This document shows, one piece after another, positions 27,831 through 36,925 of a stretch of DNA of 64,000 nucleotides (the stretch's first letter is position 1; every line of letters starts with the position of its first letter). The translations under genes were made by a program, and so were the position numbers. Source of the stretch: CAMPJU01 sp036675265. GTDB taxonomy: Bacteria; Pseudomonadota; Gammaproteobacteria; Xanthomonadales; Xanthomonadaceae. Below the pieces are notes generated by a model. It was not told the DNA's origin. It was given only the letters and a program-made list of their open reading frames with translations, and did not search any database. The stretch is from assembly GCA_036675265.1 (NCBI GenBank), contig JAKFFJ010000076.1:186001-250000 (forward strand), read 5' to 3'.

Positions 27831-28745
27831 ATGCCCGATCCCGCCCTTCCGCTGGCCGAGCCCGTGTCCCGCGCCCGCCGCGCGGCGCACGAGCGGAACC
27901 GGCTGGCCAAGCGCCTGCGCCACCAGGTGGGTCGCGCGATCGCCGACTTCGGCATGATCGAGGACGGCGACAAGGTGATGGTGTGCCTGTCCGGCGGCAA
28001 GGACAGCTACACCCTGCTGGACGTGCTGCTGCAGCTGCAGCGCAAGGCCCCGGTGTCGTTCTCGCTCACCGCGGTCAACCTGGACCAGAAGCAGCCCGGG
28101 TTCCCCGCGCACGTGCTGCCCGGATACCTGCGTTCGCTGGGCGTGGATTTCCACATCCTGGAGCAGGACACCTACTCGGTGGTGACCCGGGTGGTGCCCG
28201 AGGGCAAGACGATGTGCTCGCTCTGCTCGCGCCTGCGGCGCGGGGCGTTGTACGCGCACGCGGCCGAACACGGCTTCACCAAGATCGCACTGGGCCACCA
28301 TCGCGACGACCTGGTCGCCACCTTCTTCCTCAACCTCTTCTTCCACGCAAAGCTGGGCGGCATGCCGCCCAAGCTGTTGTCCGACGACGGGCGGCACGTG
28401 GTAATCCGGCCGCTGGCCTACGCGTGCGAGGCCGACATCGCCGCGTATGCCGAGGCGAAGGGGTTCCCGATCATCCCGTGCAACCTGTGCGGGTCGCAGG
28501 AGAACCTGCAGCGCAAGCAGGTCGAGCGGATGCTGGCGGCCTGGGAACGGGAATCGCCGGGGCGCATCGAGACCATCGCGCGCGCGCTCGGCGACATCCG
28601 TCCCTCGCAACTGTCGGATCCGAAGCTGTTCGATTTCACGTCGCTGGGCATGCGTGCCGGGGCCTTGCCCGATGTGCATGCCTGGCTGGGCGACGCAACC
28701 TCCGAACCACCCATCGCGGCGCATGCCGCCCATACGGAATCTTGA
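27831..28745 (+). CDS. ttcA: tRNA 2-thiocytidine biosynthesis protein TtcA
   Basis: A 304-residue PP-loop ATPase. It has CLSGGKDSYTLLD, MCSLCSRLRRG and PCNLCGSQENLQR. The two C-x-x-C pairs bind the [4Fe-4S] cluster, and GHHRDD completes the active site. It thiolates C32 of tRNA. The start is ATG at 27831. Its TGA overlaps the ATG of rdgC by one base. Confidence 0.95.
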   Translation: MPDPALPLAEPVSRARRAAHERNRLAKRLRHQVGRAIADFGMIEDGDKVMVCLSGGKDSYTLLDVLLQLQRKAPVSFSLTAVNLDQKQPGFPAHVLPGYLRSLGVDFHILEQDTYSVVTRVVPEGKTMCSLCSRLRRGALYAHAAEHGFTKIALGHHRDDLVATFFLNLFFHAKLGGMPPKLLSDDGRHVVIRPLAYACEADIAAYAEAKGFPIIPCNLCGSQENLQRKQVERMLAAWERESPGRIETIARALGDIRPSQLSDPKLFDFTSLGMRAGALPDVHAWLGDATSEPPIAAHAAHTES

Positions 28746-29650
28746 TGTTCTTTCGCAACCTGACGTTCTTCCGCTTCCCCGCCTCGCTCGACTTCTCCGA
28801 CCTGGACACCCGGCTCGCCCACCACGTGCTCAAGCCTGTCGGCCCGATGGAATTGTCCTCGCGGGGCTTCATCCCGCCATTCGGCCGCGACACGGAAGCC
28901 CTGTCGCACCGGATTGGCGACGCCACCTGGCTCAGCGTCGGCAGCGAGGACAAGCTGCTGCCCGGCGCGGTGGTCAACGACCTGCTGCAGAAGAAGCTGG
29001 CCGACCTGGAGGAAAAGGAAGGCAGGCGCCCCGGCGGCCGCGCGCGCAAGCGGCTGAAGGAAGACCTGGTGCAGGAACTGTTGCCGCGCGCGTTCGTGCG
29101 CCCCGGCCGCACCGATGCGATCCTCGACCTGGAACACGGCATCTGCGTGGTCGATACCTCCTCGCGCAAGCAGGCCGAGCACGTGGTGTCGGAGATCCGC
29201 CAGGCGCTGGGCAGCTTCCCCGCGTTGCCACTCAACGCGGAGGTGGCGCCGCGTCCGGTGCTGACGGGCTGGATCGCGGGCGAGCCGCTGCCCGACGGCC
29301 TGTCGCTGGGCGACGAGTGCGAACTCAAGGACGCCGCTGACAAGGGCGCGGTGGTGAAGTGCCAGCGCCAGGACTTGCTTTCCGATGAAGTGGCCAGGCA
29401 CCTGGAGGCTGGCAAGCAGGTCACGCGGCTGGCATTGACGCTCGACGACCACGTGTCGTTCGTGCTCGGCGAGGACCTGGTCGTGCGCAAGTTCAAGTTG
29501 CTCGAGGGCGCGGTCGACGCGCTGGAGTCCACCGAGCGCGAGGACCTGCATGCGGAGCTCGACGCGCGCTTCGCGCTGATGTCCGGCGAACTGAAGCGGT
29601 TGTTCGCGGTGCTGGAGCCGGCGCTGAAGCTCGGCCGGGCGGACGGTTGA
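28745..29650 (+). CDS. rdgC: Recombination-associated protein RdgC
   Basis: A 301-residue RdgC of typical length. It starts MFFRNLTFFRFP, with the conserved GFIPPFGRD, LSVGSEDKLLPGAVVND and RRPGGRARKRLKEDLVQ. It is a ring-shaped DNA-binding protein that modulates RecA. It overlaps ttcA by 1 nt, with the next gene starting inside its end. Confidence 0.95.
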   Translation: MFFRNLTFFRFPASLDFSDLDTRLAHHVLKPVGPMELSSRGFIPPFGRDTEALSHRIGDATWLSVGSEDKLLPGAVVNDLLQKKLADLEEKEGRRPGGRARKRLKEDLVQELLPRAFVRPGRTDAILDLEHGICVVDTSSRKQAEHVVSEIRQALGSFPALPLNAEVAPRPVLTGWIAGEPLPDGLSLGDECELKDAADKGAVVKCQRQDLLSDEVARHLEAGKQVTRLALTLDDHVSFVLGEDLVVRKFKLLEGAVDALESTEREDLHAELDARFALMSGELKRLFAVLEPALKLGRADG

Positions 29651-30429
29651 GCCCCAGGCGCCTGTTCCGGTTGCTGGCGCCGACGCCGCGCACGATCGAG
29701 CGCGACAGCTTCCCGTTGCGCCTGGACGATGGCCGCACGATCGAGGTCGAACGCGTGCGGCATCCGCAGGCGCGGCGACTGCGGCTGTCGGTGGACGAGC
29801 GCGGCGCGCGATTGACCTTGCCGCCGCGCGCCAGCCTGGCCAGCGGCGAGCGCTTCGCCGCCGAGCAACGCACCTGGGTGGCCGCGCAGCTCGAGCGCTT
29901 CGCGCCGGCGGCCGCCGTCGGGCTCGTGCCGGGCGAAACGGCCTGGCTGCCCCTGCGCGGCCGGCTGGTCCCGCTGGACTGGCATGACGGCCGGTACGCC
30001 AGCGTGCGGCCGGGGGCGGAGGGCATCGCGATCGCCCTGCCTCCGCGGGCGCCACGCAGCACGCTGCTGCGCGCATTGCGCGATTTCTACGAGGCGGAGG
30101 CCCGGGCGGACACGGGCCGGTGGATGGCCCGGCACCTGCCGGGGCTGCCGCGTGCCCCGCGGCGCGTGCGGTTCCGGCCGATGTCGTCGCAATGGGGGTC
30201 GCTGGCCCCCGATGGCACGGTGTCGCTCGACCTGGCACTGGTGCTGGCCCGCCCCTCGGCATTCGAATACGTCCTGGTGCACGAGTTGTGCCACCTGGTC
30301 CGGGCCGACCACTCGCGGGCGTTCTGGCGTGAGGTCGAGGCCCGCTTCCCCGACTGGCGGGCCGAGCGGGCCTACTTCCACGCCGATGGCCGCGCCCTGA
30401 AGGCGGCCCTGAGGGCCCTGCTGGCCTGA
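29647..30429 (+). CDS. YgjP-like (DUF45) zinc metallohydrolase
   Basis: About 260 residues. The C-terminal FEYVLVHELCHLVRADHSRAFW contains the HExxH-type zinc site and the third histidine of DUF45/SprT-like metallopeptidases. MSSQWGSLAPDGTVSLDLAL is the usual preceding block. The start appears to be TTG at 29647, overlapping the rdgC stop (TTGA). An upstream ATG does not exist in frame, so the exact N-terminus is uncertain. The substrate is unknown. Confidence 0.82.
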   Translation: MSPRRLFRLLAPTPRTIERDSFPLRLDDGRTIEVERVRHPQARRLRLSVDERGARLTLPPRASLASGERFAAEQRTWVAAQLERFAPAAAVGLVPGETAWLPLRGRLVPLDWHDGRYASVRPGAEGIAIALPPRAPRSTLLRALRDFYEAEARADTGRWMARHLPGLPRAPRRVRFRPMSSQWGSLAPDGTVSLDLALVLARPSAFEYVLVHELCHLVRADHSRAFWREVEARFPDWRAERAYFHADGRALKAALRALLA

Positions 30430-30507
30430 GCGATCCGTGGCCCCACGGCGCGGGAAACCTCGTTCTGTCCGGTCAGGACCGGCGCCCCCGGCCCAGGAGC
30501 CACGACC

Positions 30508-31029
30508 ATGCACCCGCCCCTCGAGACATCGCGCGCCGCCCTCCTCGGGCTCGGCGCAGCCCTGCTGTTGAGCCTGTCCGCCTGCGCCGACACGCCCGGC
30601 GAAGCCGCGGCCGAAGCCGCGCTCGCGGCGGCCGGCGCGCAGGACGTCGAGATCGACGAGGACGGCGAATCGATTTCCTATCGCACCGAGGAAGGCGAGG
30701 TGACCATCACGGGAGGCGAGGCGGCGAGCCTGCCCGACGACTTCCCGGACGACGTCTACCTCCCGGGCGGCTACGTGGTGGAGAGCACGCTGGCGATGAA
30801 CGCGGACCTGTTCATCGGCCTCGCCGTGGACGAGGACGTGCCCGCGCTGTATGCCTCCGCGCGCGAATCGATGGCCGGCCACGGCTGGACCGAGACCATG
30901 GCCGCGCTGGAGAACAACGAGAACGGCCTGCTCACCTTCGAGAAGGACGACCGCAGCGCCGTGGTGTCGCTGTCGCGCGGCGAGGAAGGCACGACGATGG
31001 GACTGCAGCTCACCCGCGCGATGCCGTAG
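30508..31029 (+). CDS. Small putative lipoprotein, unknown function
   Basis: A 173-residue protein with a lipoprotein signal (LLGLGAALLLSLSAC). An acidic stretch follows (DVEIDEDGESISYRTEEGEVTI), then a domain with LPDDFPDDVYLPGGYVVES. The latter recalls small periplasmic domains found in Lysobacter lipoproteins. It has a good AGGAG ribosome binding site. Its 3' end overlaps the convergent hydrolase gene by 20 bp. Confidence 0.68.
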   Translation: MHPPLETSRAALLGLGAALLLSLSACADTPGEAAAEAALAAAGAQDVEIDEDGESISYRTEEGEVTITGGEAASLPDDFPDDVYLPGGYVVESTLAMNADLFIGLAVDEDVPALYASARESMAGHGWTETMAALENNENGLLTFEKDDRSAVVSLSRGEEGTTMGLQLTRAMP

Positions 31030-31906
31030 CGTCCGCGCGCGCCAGGAAGGGGCCGACCGCGTCGGCCACGGCGCCTGGCTGGTCCATGTGCAGGTGATGG
31101 CCGCCAGGCAGGCGGACCAGGCGCAGGTCGGCGGGCAGGGCCGCACGGTCGCTGCGCAACGGCTCGGGGAAGTAGGACTGCGCCGGCTCTGCATACACCG
31201 CGAGCACGGGGCAGGCCAGGTTGCGCAGCAGGTCGCGCACCTGGCCTTCGGTCATCCGCGTGGGCGTGCTGACGGTCAGCCGTGGATCGCTGGACCAGGC
31301 ATGCCCGCCCGGCACTTCGCGCAACCCGCGCGCCACGAGCAGGCGCACCAGCGGCTCGGCCAGCGCGGTCTCGCCCAGCAGGTTCGCGCGCAGGCGCGTG
31401 TCGACCGCGGCGTCGACGTCGGGAAACACGCGCAGTTGCTTGCCGCGCAGTGCGCGCCGGGCCGCGATCGCTTCGCGCAGGCGCGACGCGGTGCGGTCCT
31501 CGGTGTCCGCCAGTGCCCCCAGCGCCTCGATCGCCGCCAGGCGTGACACGCGGTCCGGCGCCGCGGCCGCGACCAGGCAGCCGATCGAGGCGCCCATCGA
31601 ATGGCCCAGCACGGCGAACCGCTCCCAGCCCAGCGCGTCGGCCGCGTCCAGCACCGCGAGCACGGTGCCGGCGAGCGCGTATTCGGCCCCGGCCGGCAGG
31701 TGGTCCGATGCGCCGTGGCCGGGCAGGTCGAGCGCCACCATGTCCACGCCGGGCAGGTGCGCCGCCAGCGGCACGAAGCTGGCCGCGTTGTCGAGCCAGC
31801 CGTGCAGGGCGAGCACCGGGGCGCCCCCGGCATCGCCCATTCGCAAGCCCGCCAGCATCCCGCCTTCGATGTCGAGCCGGATCTCGCGCGGCGCGGCGGC
31901 GATCAC
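31010..31906 (-). CDS. Alpha/beta-fold hydrolase
   Basis: A 298-residue serine hydrolase. It has HGWLDNAASF (oxyanion region), the nucleophile elbow GHSMGAS and a C-terminal GGHHLHMDQP histidine. The substrate is unknown. The start is GTG at 31906, overlapping the hemH stop by 4 bp (GTGA), so translation is coupled. A conserved hemH-hydrolase arrangement is inferred from context only. Confidence 0.85.
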   Translation of the reverse strand: MIAAAPREIRLDIEGGMLAGLRMGDAGGAPVLALHGWLDNAASFVPLAAHLPGVDMVALDLPGHGASDHLPAGAEYALAGTVLAVLDAADALGWERFAVLGHSMGASIGCLVAAAAPDRVSRLAAIEALGALADTEDRTASRLREAIAARRALRGKQLRVFPDVDAAVDTRLRANLLGETALAEPLVRLLVARGLREVPGGHAWSSDPRLTVSTPTRMTEGQVRDLLRNLACPVLAVYAEPAQSYFPEPLRSDRAALPADLRLVRLPGGHHLHMDQPGAVADAVGPFLARADATASRG

Positions 31907-32883
31907 GGGTCGAGTTCCAGCGCGTCCGCCGCGATGCCCGCCAGCGCATGGGCATGCGCCGGCGTCGCGTTGAGGCAGGGAACGTAGCGCAACCCGGCGC
32001 CGCCGGCTTCGCGGAACAGGCCGGCGTTCTCGACCGCGATCTCTTCGAGCGTTTCCAGGCAGTCGACCGCGAAGCCCGGACACACCACGTCGACCCGCGC
32101 AACGCCCTGGGCTGCCAGCGTGCGCAACGTATCGCTCGTGTAGGGCTGCAACCAGCGCTCGCGGCCGAAGCGCGACTGGTAGGTGAGCGTCCAGTCGCCG
32201 GCCGTGAGTTCCAGCGCTTCGGCGATCGCGGCCGCACTGGCCTCGCATTGCGCGGCGTACGGATCGCCCGCGGCCACCAGGCGTTCGGGGATCCCGTGGA
32301 ACGAGAACAGCAAGCGGTCGCCGCGTCCCTGTCGTGCCCAGTGCTGGCGGATCGCGCCGGCCACCGCCGCCACCCAGCGCGCATCCAGGTGGTAATCGGC
32401 GACCATGCCGATGGCGCCGCCGCCCGCACGCGCGGTTTCCACCAGGTCGCCGACCGAGGCCGTGGTGGTGGTCGAATACTGCGGGTACAGCGGCAGCACC
32501 AGCACCCGGCCGATGCCTCCGGCACGCAAGCCGGCCAGCACGTCGGCGAACGCGGGCGTGCCGTAGCGCATCGCGTGGACCACCCGCAGCCCGGGGAGGC
32601 GCGCCTGCACCGCGCCTGCCAGCGCCTCGGTATGCACCGCCAGCGGCGACCCCCCGGGCAACCACACCTGCGCGTACTTGCGCGCCACGCGCGCCGAGCG
32701 CAGCGGCAGCACGAGCCCATGCAGCAATGGCCACCAGACGACGCGCGGCAGCTGGACGACGCGACGGTCCGACAGGAACTCGGCGAGGTACCGCCGGACC
32801 GCGCCGGGCGTCGGCGCGGAGGGCGTGCCGAGGTTGACCAGCAGCACGGCGGTATCGGCAGGAGGCTTGGCAGGCATCCGCAT
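31903..32883 (-). CDS. hemH: Ferrochelatase
   Basis: A 326-residue ferrochelatase. It has LLVNLGTPSAPTPGAVRRYL, VLPLYPQYSTTTT, FSFHGIPERL (metal-binding His), TYQSRFGRERWLQPYT and the C-terminal VVCPGFAVDCLETLEEI. It inserts Fe2+ into protoporphyrin IX. ATG at 32883 or 32877 are both possible. It forms a two-gene operon with the hydrolase. Confidence 0.95.
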   Translation of the reverse strand: MRMPAKPPADTAVLLVNLGTPSAPTPGAVRRYLAEFLSDRRVVQLPRVVWWPLLHGLVLPLRSARVARKYAQVWLPGGSPLAVHTEALAGAVQARLPGLRVVHAMRYGTPAFADVLAGLRAGGIGRVLVLPLYPQYSTTTTASVGDLVETARAGGGAIGMVADYHLDARWVAAVAGAIRQHWARQGRGDRLLFSFHGIPERLVAAGDPYAAQCEASAAAIAEALELTAGDWTLTYQSRFGRERWLQPYTSDTLRTLAAQGVARVDVVCPGFAVDCLETLEEIAVENAGLFREAGGAGLRYVPCLNATPAHAHALAGIAADALELDP

Positions 32884-32968
32884 AGGATGACAGCCGTACG
32901 GCCGCGATTCATCGGACCGGCCGTGCCGGCGCTACTCTTGCGCCAACCCGACCTTGCCGGAGCCCGCC

Positions 32969-33871
32969 ATGTCCCCATCCCTTCCCGCGCGCCTGATCGC
33001 TGCGCTGCTCCTGGCGGCTGCCAGCGCCCACGCCGCGGCCGGTGCCGACGAGGACGACATGGCGCGCAACGCCGTGCGCGTGGTCAACGAGATGCAGGTG
33101 ATCCCCGAGTCCGCGATCCCGGACAAGCTGCTCGACGAGGCGCACGCGATCGCCGTGATCCCCGATTCGATCAAGGCCGGCCTGATCATCGGCGGGCGCC
33201 GGGGGCATGGCCTGCTGTCGGTGAAGACGCCCGAAGGCACGTGGTCGAACCCCGCGTTCATCACGCTCACCGGCGGCAGCATCGGGCTCCAGGCCGGCGT
33301 GCAGTCGGCCGACATCGTGCTGGTCTTCAGCAGCCAGCGCGGCCTGGACGACATCGTCAACGGCAAGGTCACCCTGGGTGCGGACGCGGGGGTCGCGGCC
33401 GGTCCGGTCGGACGCCACGCGGCCGTCGCCACCGACGGCACGATGAAGGCGGAGATCTGGTCCTGGTCGCGTGCGCGCGGCCTGTTTGCCGGCGTCGCGC
33501 TGGACGGCGCGGTGCTGTCGATCGACGACGACGCCAACACCGAGGTCTACGGCGCGGGGACCACGCCGCGCATGATCTTCGAGGGACGTGCCGGCGGCAC
33601 GCCGTCGGCGGCGGTCACGGGCTTCGTGGACACGCTGGAGGAAGCCACGGCGGCCGCGCGCTATGCCCGCGGGACGGGCGTCGACGTGCAGGCCGGCGCG
33701 CCGGCGACCGACGCGGCGGCGCCCACCACCGCGACGCCCGCCACGACCACGCCGGTGACGACCCCGACCGCAACGGCCACGCCCGCGCCAGGACCGGGCA
33801 CGTTCGAGCCGGTGCCGGCGGAGGAAGCCCCGGACGACGCCAATCCCGCCAGCGTCGAACCGCTGCCCTAG
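32969..33871 (+). CDS. SYLF (Ysc84-like) lipid-binding domain exported protein
   Basis: A 300-residue protein with a signal peptide (LIAALLLAAASAHAAA). The SYLF/DUF500 domain spans about 30-225 with AIAVIPDSIKAGLIIGGRRGHGLL, SIGLQAGVQSADIVLVF and SWSRARGLFAGVALDGAVL. SYLF domains bind phosphoinositides or other lipids in eukaryotes; the bacterial role is unclear. The C-terminal 70 residues are Ala/Thr/Pro-rich and low-complexity (repeated ATP/TTP units). Confidence 0.88.
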   Translation: MSPSLPARLIAALLLAAASAHAAAGADEDDMARNAVRVVNEMQVIPESAIPDKLLDEAHAIAVIPDSIKAGLIIGGRRGHGLLSVKTPEGTWSNPAFITLTGGSIGLQAGVQSADIVLVFSSQRGLDDIVNGKVTLGADAGVAAGPVGRHAAVATDGTMKAEIWSWSRARGLFAGVALDGAVLSIDDDANTEVYGAGTTPRMIFEGRAGGTPSAAVTGFVDTLEEATAAARYARGTGVDVQAGAPATDAAAPTTATPATTTPVTTPTATATPAPGPGTFEPVPAEEAPDDANPASVEPLP

Positions 33872-33914
33872 GCGGCTGCGTTATCCTGACGCTCTTTCCA
33901 CGCAGGACCACGAC

Positions 33915-34136
33915 ATGGGCGGCTTGAGTCTCTGGCACTGGTTGATCGTGCTGGTCGTGGTGGTGGTGATCTTCGGCACCAAGCGCCTGCGCAACGTCGG
34001 CCAGGACCTCGGTGAAGCCGTGAAGGGCTTCCGCAAGGGGATGCGCGACGGCGAGGGCCCGGGCGACGACCAGCCGCCCACCGCGGACCGACAGCTCCCG
34101 AAGGCCGGCGACGACCGCGATCCCGGGCAGCCCTGA
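33915..34136 (+). CDS. tatA: Sec-independent translocase subunit TatA
   Basis: A 73-residue protein with one N-terminal membrane helix (HWLIVLVVVVVIFGTKRL). The FG-TKRL hinge and the amphipathic helix NVGQDLGEAVKGFRKGM are classic TatA. It oligomerises to form the pore for folded proteins. It is first in tatABC. Confidence 0.95.
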   Translation: MGGLSLWHWLIVLVVVVVIFGTKRLRNVGQDLGEAVKGFRKGMRDGEGPGDDQPPTADRQLPKAGDDRDPGQP

Positions 34137-34163
34137 CGCCGCCCCGGGCGGCGCCCCAACGCC

Positions 34164-34475
34164 ATGTTCGACGTCGGTTTCAGCGAGCTGCTGCTGGTGG
34201 CGCTGGTCGCGCTGGTCGTCCTCGGGCCGGAGCGCCTGCCGCGCGCCGCGCGCTTCGTGGGCCTGTGGGTGCGCCGTGCCCGCGCGCAATGGCATTCGGT
34301 CAAGGCCGAGCTGGAACGCGACCTCGCGGCCGAGGAACTGCAGCGCAGCCTTCGCGAAGGCCGCGACGCCCTGCGCGACGCGCGCGACGAGCTGCGTGAC
34401 GTGGGCGGCCAGGCACGTGACGGCTTGAAGCCGCCCGCGCCACCCGCACCGGACCGGACCGATGACCGCCGCTGA
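34164..34475 (+). CDS. tatB: Sec-independent translocase subunit TatB
   Basis: A 103-residue protein. It has MFDVGFSELLLVALVALVVLGPERLPRAARF with the E at position 8, the LGPERLP hinge and a long amphipathic helix. It forms the receptor complex with TatC. It overlaps tatC by 14 nt. Confidence 0.95.
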   Translation: MFDVGFSELLLVALVALVVLGPERLPRAARFVGLWVRRARAQWHSVKAELERDLAAEELQRSLREGRDALRDARDELRDVGGQARDGLKPPAPPAPDRTDDRR

Positions 34476-35217
34476 TCCGCAAGGCGAGGCGGGCACCGCG
34501 CGCCTGGTCGACCACCTGGTCGAGCTGCGCTCGCGCCTGTTGCGCGGGGTTGGCGGCCTGCTGCTCGTCTTCGTCGTGCTGCTGCCGTTCGCCAACGACC
34601 TGTACGGCTGGCTGGCACGCCCGTTGCTCGACAAGCTCCCGGCCGGCGCCCGGCTGATCGCGGTCGAGGTCGCGTCGCCGTTCTTCGCGCCCCTGAAGCT
34701 GGCGTTCTTCGTGGCGATGGTCCTGGCGATGCCGTGGCTGCTGTACCAGGCGTGGGCGTTCGTCGCGCCCGGCCTGTACCGGCGCGAACGCCGGCTGGCG
34801 TTTCCGCTGCTGGCCTCGTCGCTGGTGCTGTTCTACGCGGGCTGCGCGTTCGCGTTCTACGTGGTGCTGCCGGCGGTGTTCGCGTTCCTGGCGTCGGTCA
34901 CGCCCGAGGGCGTCGCGATGATGACCGACATCAACGCCTACCTCGATTTCGTGCTGGTGGTGTTCCTGGCGTTCGGCCTGAGCTTCGAGCTGCCGGTGGC
35001 GCTGGTGATCCTGGTGCTGCTCGGCTGGGTGACGCCGGCGCAGTTGCGCGAGGCGCGCGGCTACGCGATCGTGGGGATCTTCGTGCTGGCGGCGATCGTC
35101 ACGCCGCCGGACGTGGTGTCGCAGTTGCTGCTGGCGATCCCGATGGTCGTGCTGTACGAGTTGGGGATCGTCGCCGCGCAGTTGCTGACCGCGCGGCGGC
35201 GCGACGGCGCGCGCTAG
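34462..35217 (+). CDS. tatC: Sec-independent translocase subunit TatC
   Basis: A 251-residue, six-helix membrane protein. It has LVDHLVELRSRLLRG, VASPFFAPLKLAFFVAM, LYQAWAFVAPGLYRRER and a late helix with AIVTPPDVVSQLLLAIPM. It binds the twin-arginine signal. The stop shares CTAG with the convergent gene at 35214. Confidence 0.96.
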   Translation: MTAADPQGEAGTARLVDHLVELRSRLLRGVGGLLLVFVVLLPFANDLYGWLARPLLDKLPAGARLIAVEVASPFFAPLKLAFFVAMVLAMPWLLYQAWAFVAPGLYRRERRLAFPLLASSLVLFYAGCAFAFYVVLPAVFAFLASVTPEGVAMMTDINAYLDFVLVVFLAFGLSFELPVALVILVLLGWVTPAQLREARGYAIVGIFVLAAIVTPPDVVSQLLLAIPMVVLYELGIVAAQLLTARRRDGAR

Positions 35218-36146
35218 GCTTCGAATCCCGCGGGCGATGCCGTGGTGGTGACTGCGGCGCCTCCGGCGAACGTGTCGCGCCAGGCCAGGTAGGCGGCCCC
35301 GACCAGCACCACCAGCGCCGCGCTGGCGAACAGCAGGCCCAGCACCAGCGTCAGCGCGGCGCCCACCAGGGGATGGAGGGCGTTGCCGACCAGGGCCACC
35401 AGCATCAGCAGCAGCGCGAACAGGAGCGTGGCGACGAGCAGCGCGGCCACCAGCAGCACGCCGGCCAGCAGGTTGGCGCCGATGTTGCGGAACGACGCCT
35501 CCAGGCTGCCGCCCAGCGCCTCGCCCAGCGTGGCGTCGAGGAACAGGACGGACGGGACGGTGAACAGCAGCACCGCGTAGCCGACGTAGTTCACCAGCAG
35601 TTGCAGCACGAACATCAGGAGGCTGGCCTCCGGTTGCGCGACCGTGAGCGGGTCCGCACCGGCCAGCAGCCCGCGCACCATCTCCCCGTAGGCCTGCAGG
35701 TATTCGCTGCCGCCGGTCAGCATCACCAGCGTGCCACCCACCACCTGGATGGCGAGCATCAGCAGCCCGACCGCGACCAGGCGGCCGGCCTTGCCGGAAC
35801 GGAACGGGCGGAACACGGCGAGTGCGCCGGGCCTGTTGCCGGCTTCCGTCTCGCGGATCACGAGCATCAGTCCGCCGACCAGGAAGGGCATCAGCATCGA
35901 GATCGCCAGGATCATCAGGACGAGGAAGGGCCACAGGCGGGAGAGCACGGCGCCGACGTCGGCGGCGTCGCCCGTGCCGGGCAGGACGGCCACCATCGGC
36001 ACGATGATCAGCAGGCCGACCGCATAGAGCGCCAGCAGCACCAGCGCGGCTGCGCCGAACACGCCACGCGGGTTGTGCCCGCCCAGGTCGATGGACTGCT
36101 TGAACCAGGCCAGGCCCTGGCCGATGGGCAGCTTGCGGATGTCCAT
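35214..36146 (-). CDS. BPSS1780-family membrane protein
   Basis: A 310-residue polytopic membrane protein. A short cytoplasmic head (MDIRKLPIGQGLAWFKQSIDL) is followed by about six or seven hydrophobic helices. FLVGGLMLVIRETEAGNRP and LFLDATLGEALGGSLEASFRNI fit the BPSS1780 family (DUF-type, function unknown). The ATG at 36146 has a good GGAGG site. It converges on tatC. Confidence 0.78.
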   Translation of the reverse strand: MDIRKLPIGQGLAWFKQSIDLGGHNPRGVFGAAALVLLALYAVGLLIIVPMVAVLPGTGDAADVGAVLSRLWPFLVLMILAISMLMPFLVGGLMLVIRETEAGNRPGALAVFRPFRSGKAGRLVAVGLLMLAIQVVGGTLVMLTGGSEYLQAYGEMVRGLLAGADPLTVAQPEASLLMFVLQLLVNYVGYAVLLFTVPSVLFLDATLGEALGGSLEASFRNIGANLLAGVLLVAALLVATLLFALLLMLVALVGNALHPLVGAALTLVLGLLFASAALVVLVGAAYLAWRDTFAGGAAVTTTASPAGFEA

Positions 36147-36180
36147 GGTGATCCTCCGGTCCGGTGCGCGGGCAGCGCGC

Positions 36181-36888
36181 TCAGCCTGCCCGCGCGACGG
36201 CGACGAAACGCCGCAGCAGGCCCCGCGCGCGCGGGGTCGCCGTGATGGTACGCGACAACGCGCGCGGATCGCGGCCTTCGGCGAGCAGTGCATCGCGGCG
36301 CGCGTCGACGTAGCCGCGCATGTGCGTGGCGGAGAACTCGGGATGGAACTGCACGCCCCACGCGCTGTCGCCCCAGCGGAATGCCTGGCAGGCATCGTGC
36401 GCGGAGCGCGCCAGCACCGTGGCGCCCGGCGGTGGCTCGAGCACGGTCTGCAGGTGCGTGGCATGCGCGGCGAAGCGGCCGGGCAATCCGTCGAACAGCG
36501 GATCGCCCTCGGCGGCCGGCAGCACCTCGACGTCGATCGTGCCCATCTCGCGGCCGTGCGGATGGTCGTCGACGCGGCCGCCCAGCGCGTGCGCGAGCAG
36601 CTGGTGCCCGTAGCAGATGCCGAGCAGCGGCAACCCGGCACGGGCCGACTCGCGCAGCCAGTCCGCCGCGCGTTCGCTCCAGTCGTGGCGGTGGCTGACC
36701 ATCGCGGCCGAGCCGGTGACGATGGCGCCGGCGAAGCCCTCGGTCGAGGGCGGCGCCTCGGATGCGATGTCGACCGCCACCGCATCGTCGGCGTCCAGGC
36801 CCGCGGCCACGCGGATCCAGTGCGGGAAACCGCCGTGCCGCCGGAGCGATGCGACCGGCGTTCCGGCCTGCAGGATGAGGAAGGTCAT
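36181..36888 (-). CDS. Class I glutamine amidotransferase
   Basis: A 235-residue stand-alone GATase. The catalytic triad is visible: C92 in GICYGHQLLA, and H182 and E184 in VQFHPEFS. It resembles YfeJ/GMP-synthase-like amidotransferases, so ammonia donation or gamma-glutamyl hydrolysis to an unknown acceptor is likely. It is divergent from glyQ, 37 bp apart. Confidence 0.87.
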   Translation of the reverse strand: MTFLILQAGTPVASLRRHGGFPHWIRVAAGLDADDAVAVDIASEAPPSTEGFAGAIVTGSAAMVSHRHDWSERAADWLRESARAGLPLLGICYGHQLLAHALGGRVDDHPHGREMGTIDVEVLPAAEGDPLFDGLPGRFAAHATHLQTVLEPPPGATVLARSAHDACQAFRWGDSAWGVQFHPEFSATHMRGYVDARRDALLAEGRDPRALSRTITATPRARGLLRRFVAVARAG

Positions 36889-36892
36889 TGCC

Positions 36893-36898
36893 TATACT
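36893..36898 (+). promoter_or_regulatory. Candidate -10 element of glyQS
   Basis: TATACT, a near-consensus -10, lies 27 bp upstream of the glyQ ATG in the short divergent spacer. No convincing -35 could be picked. The assignment is tentative. Confidence 0.3.
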
Positions 36899-36925
36899 AG
36901 CCAGCTTTACCGCGCGGCCCGAAGC

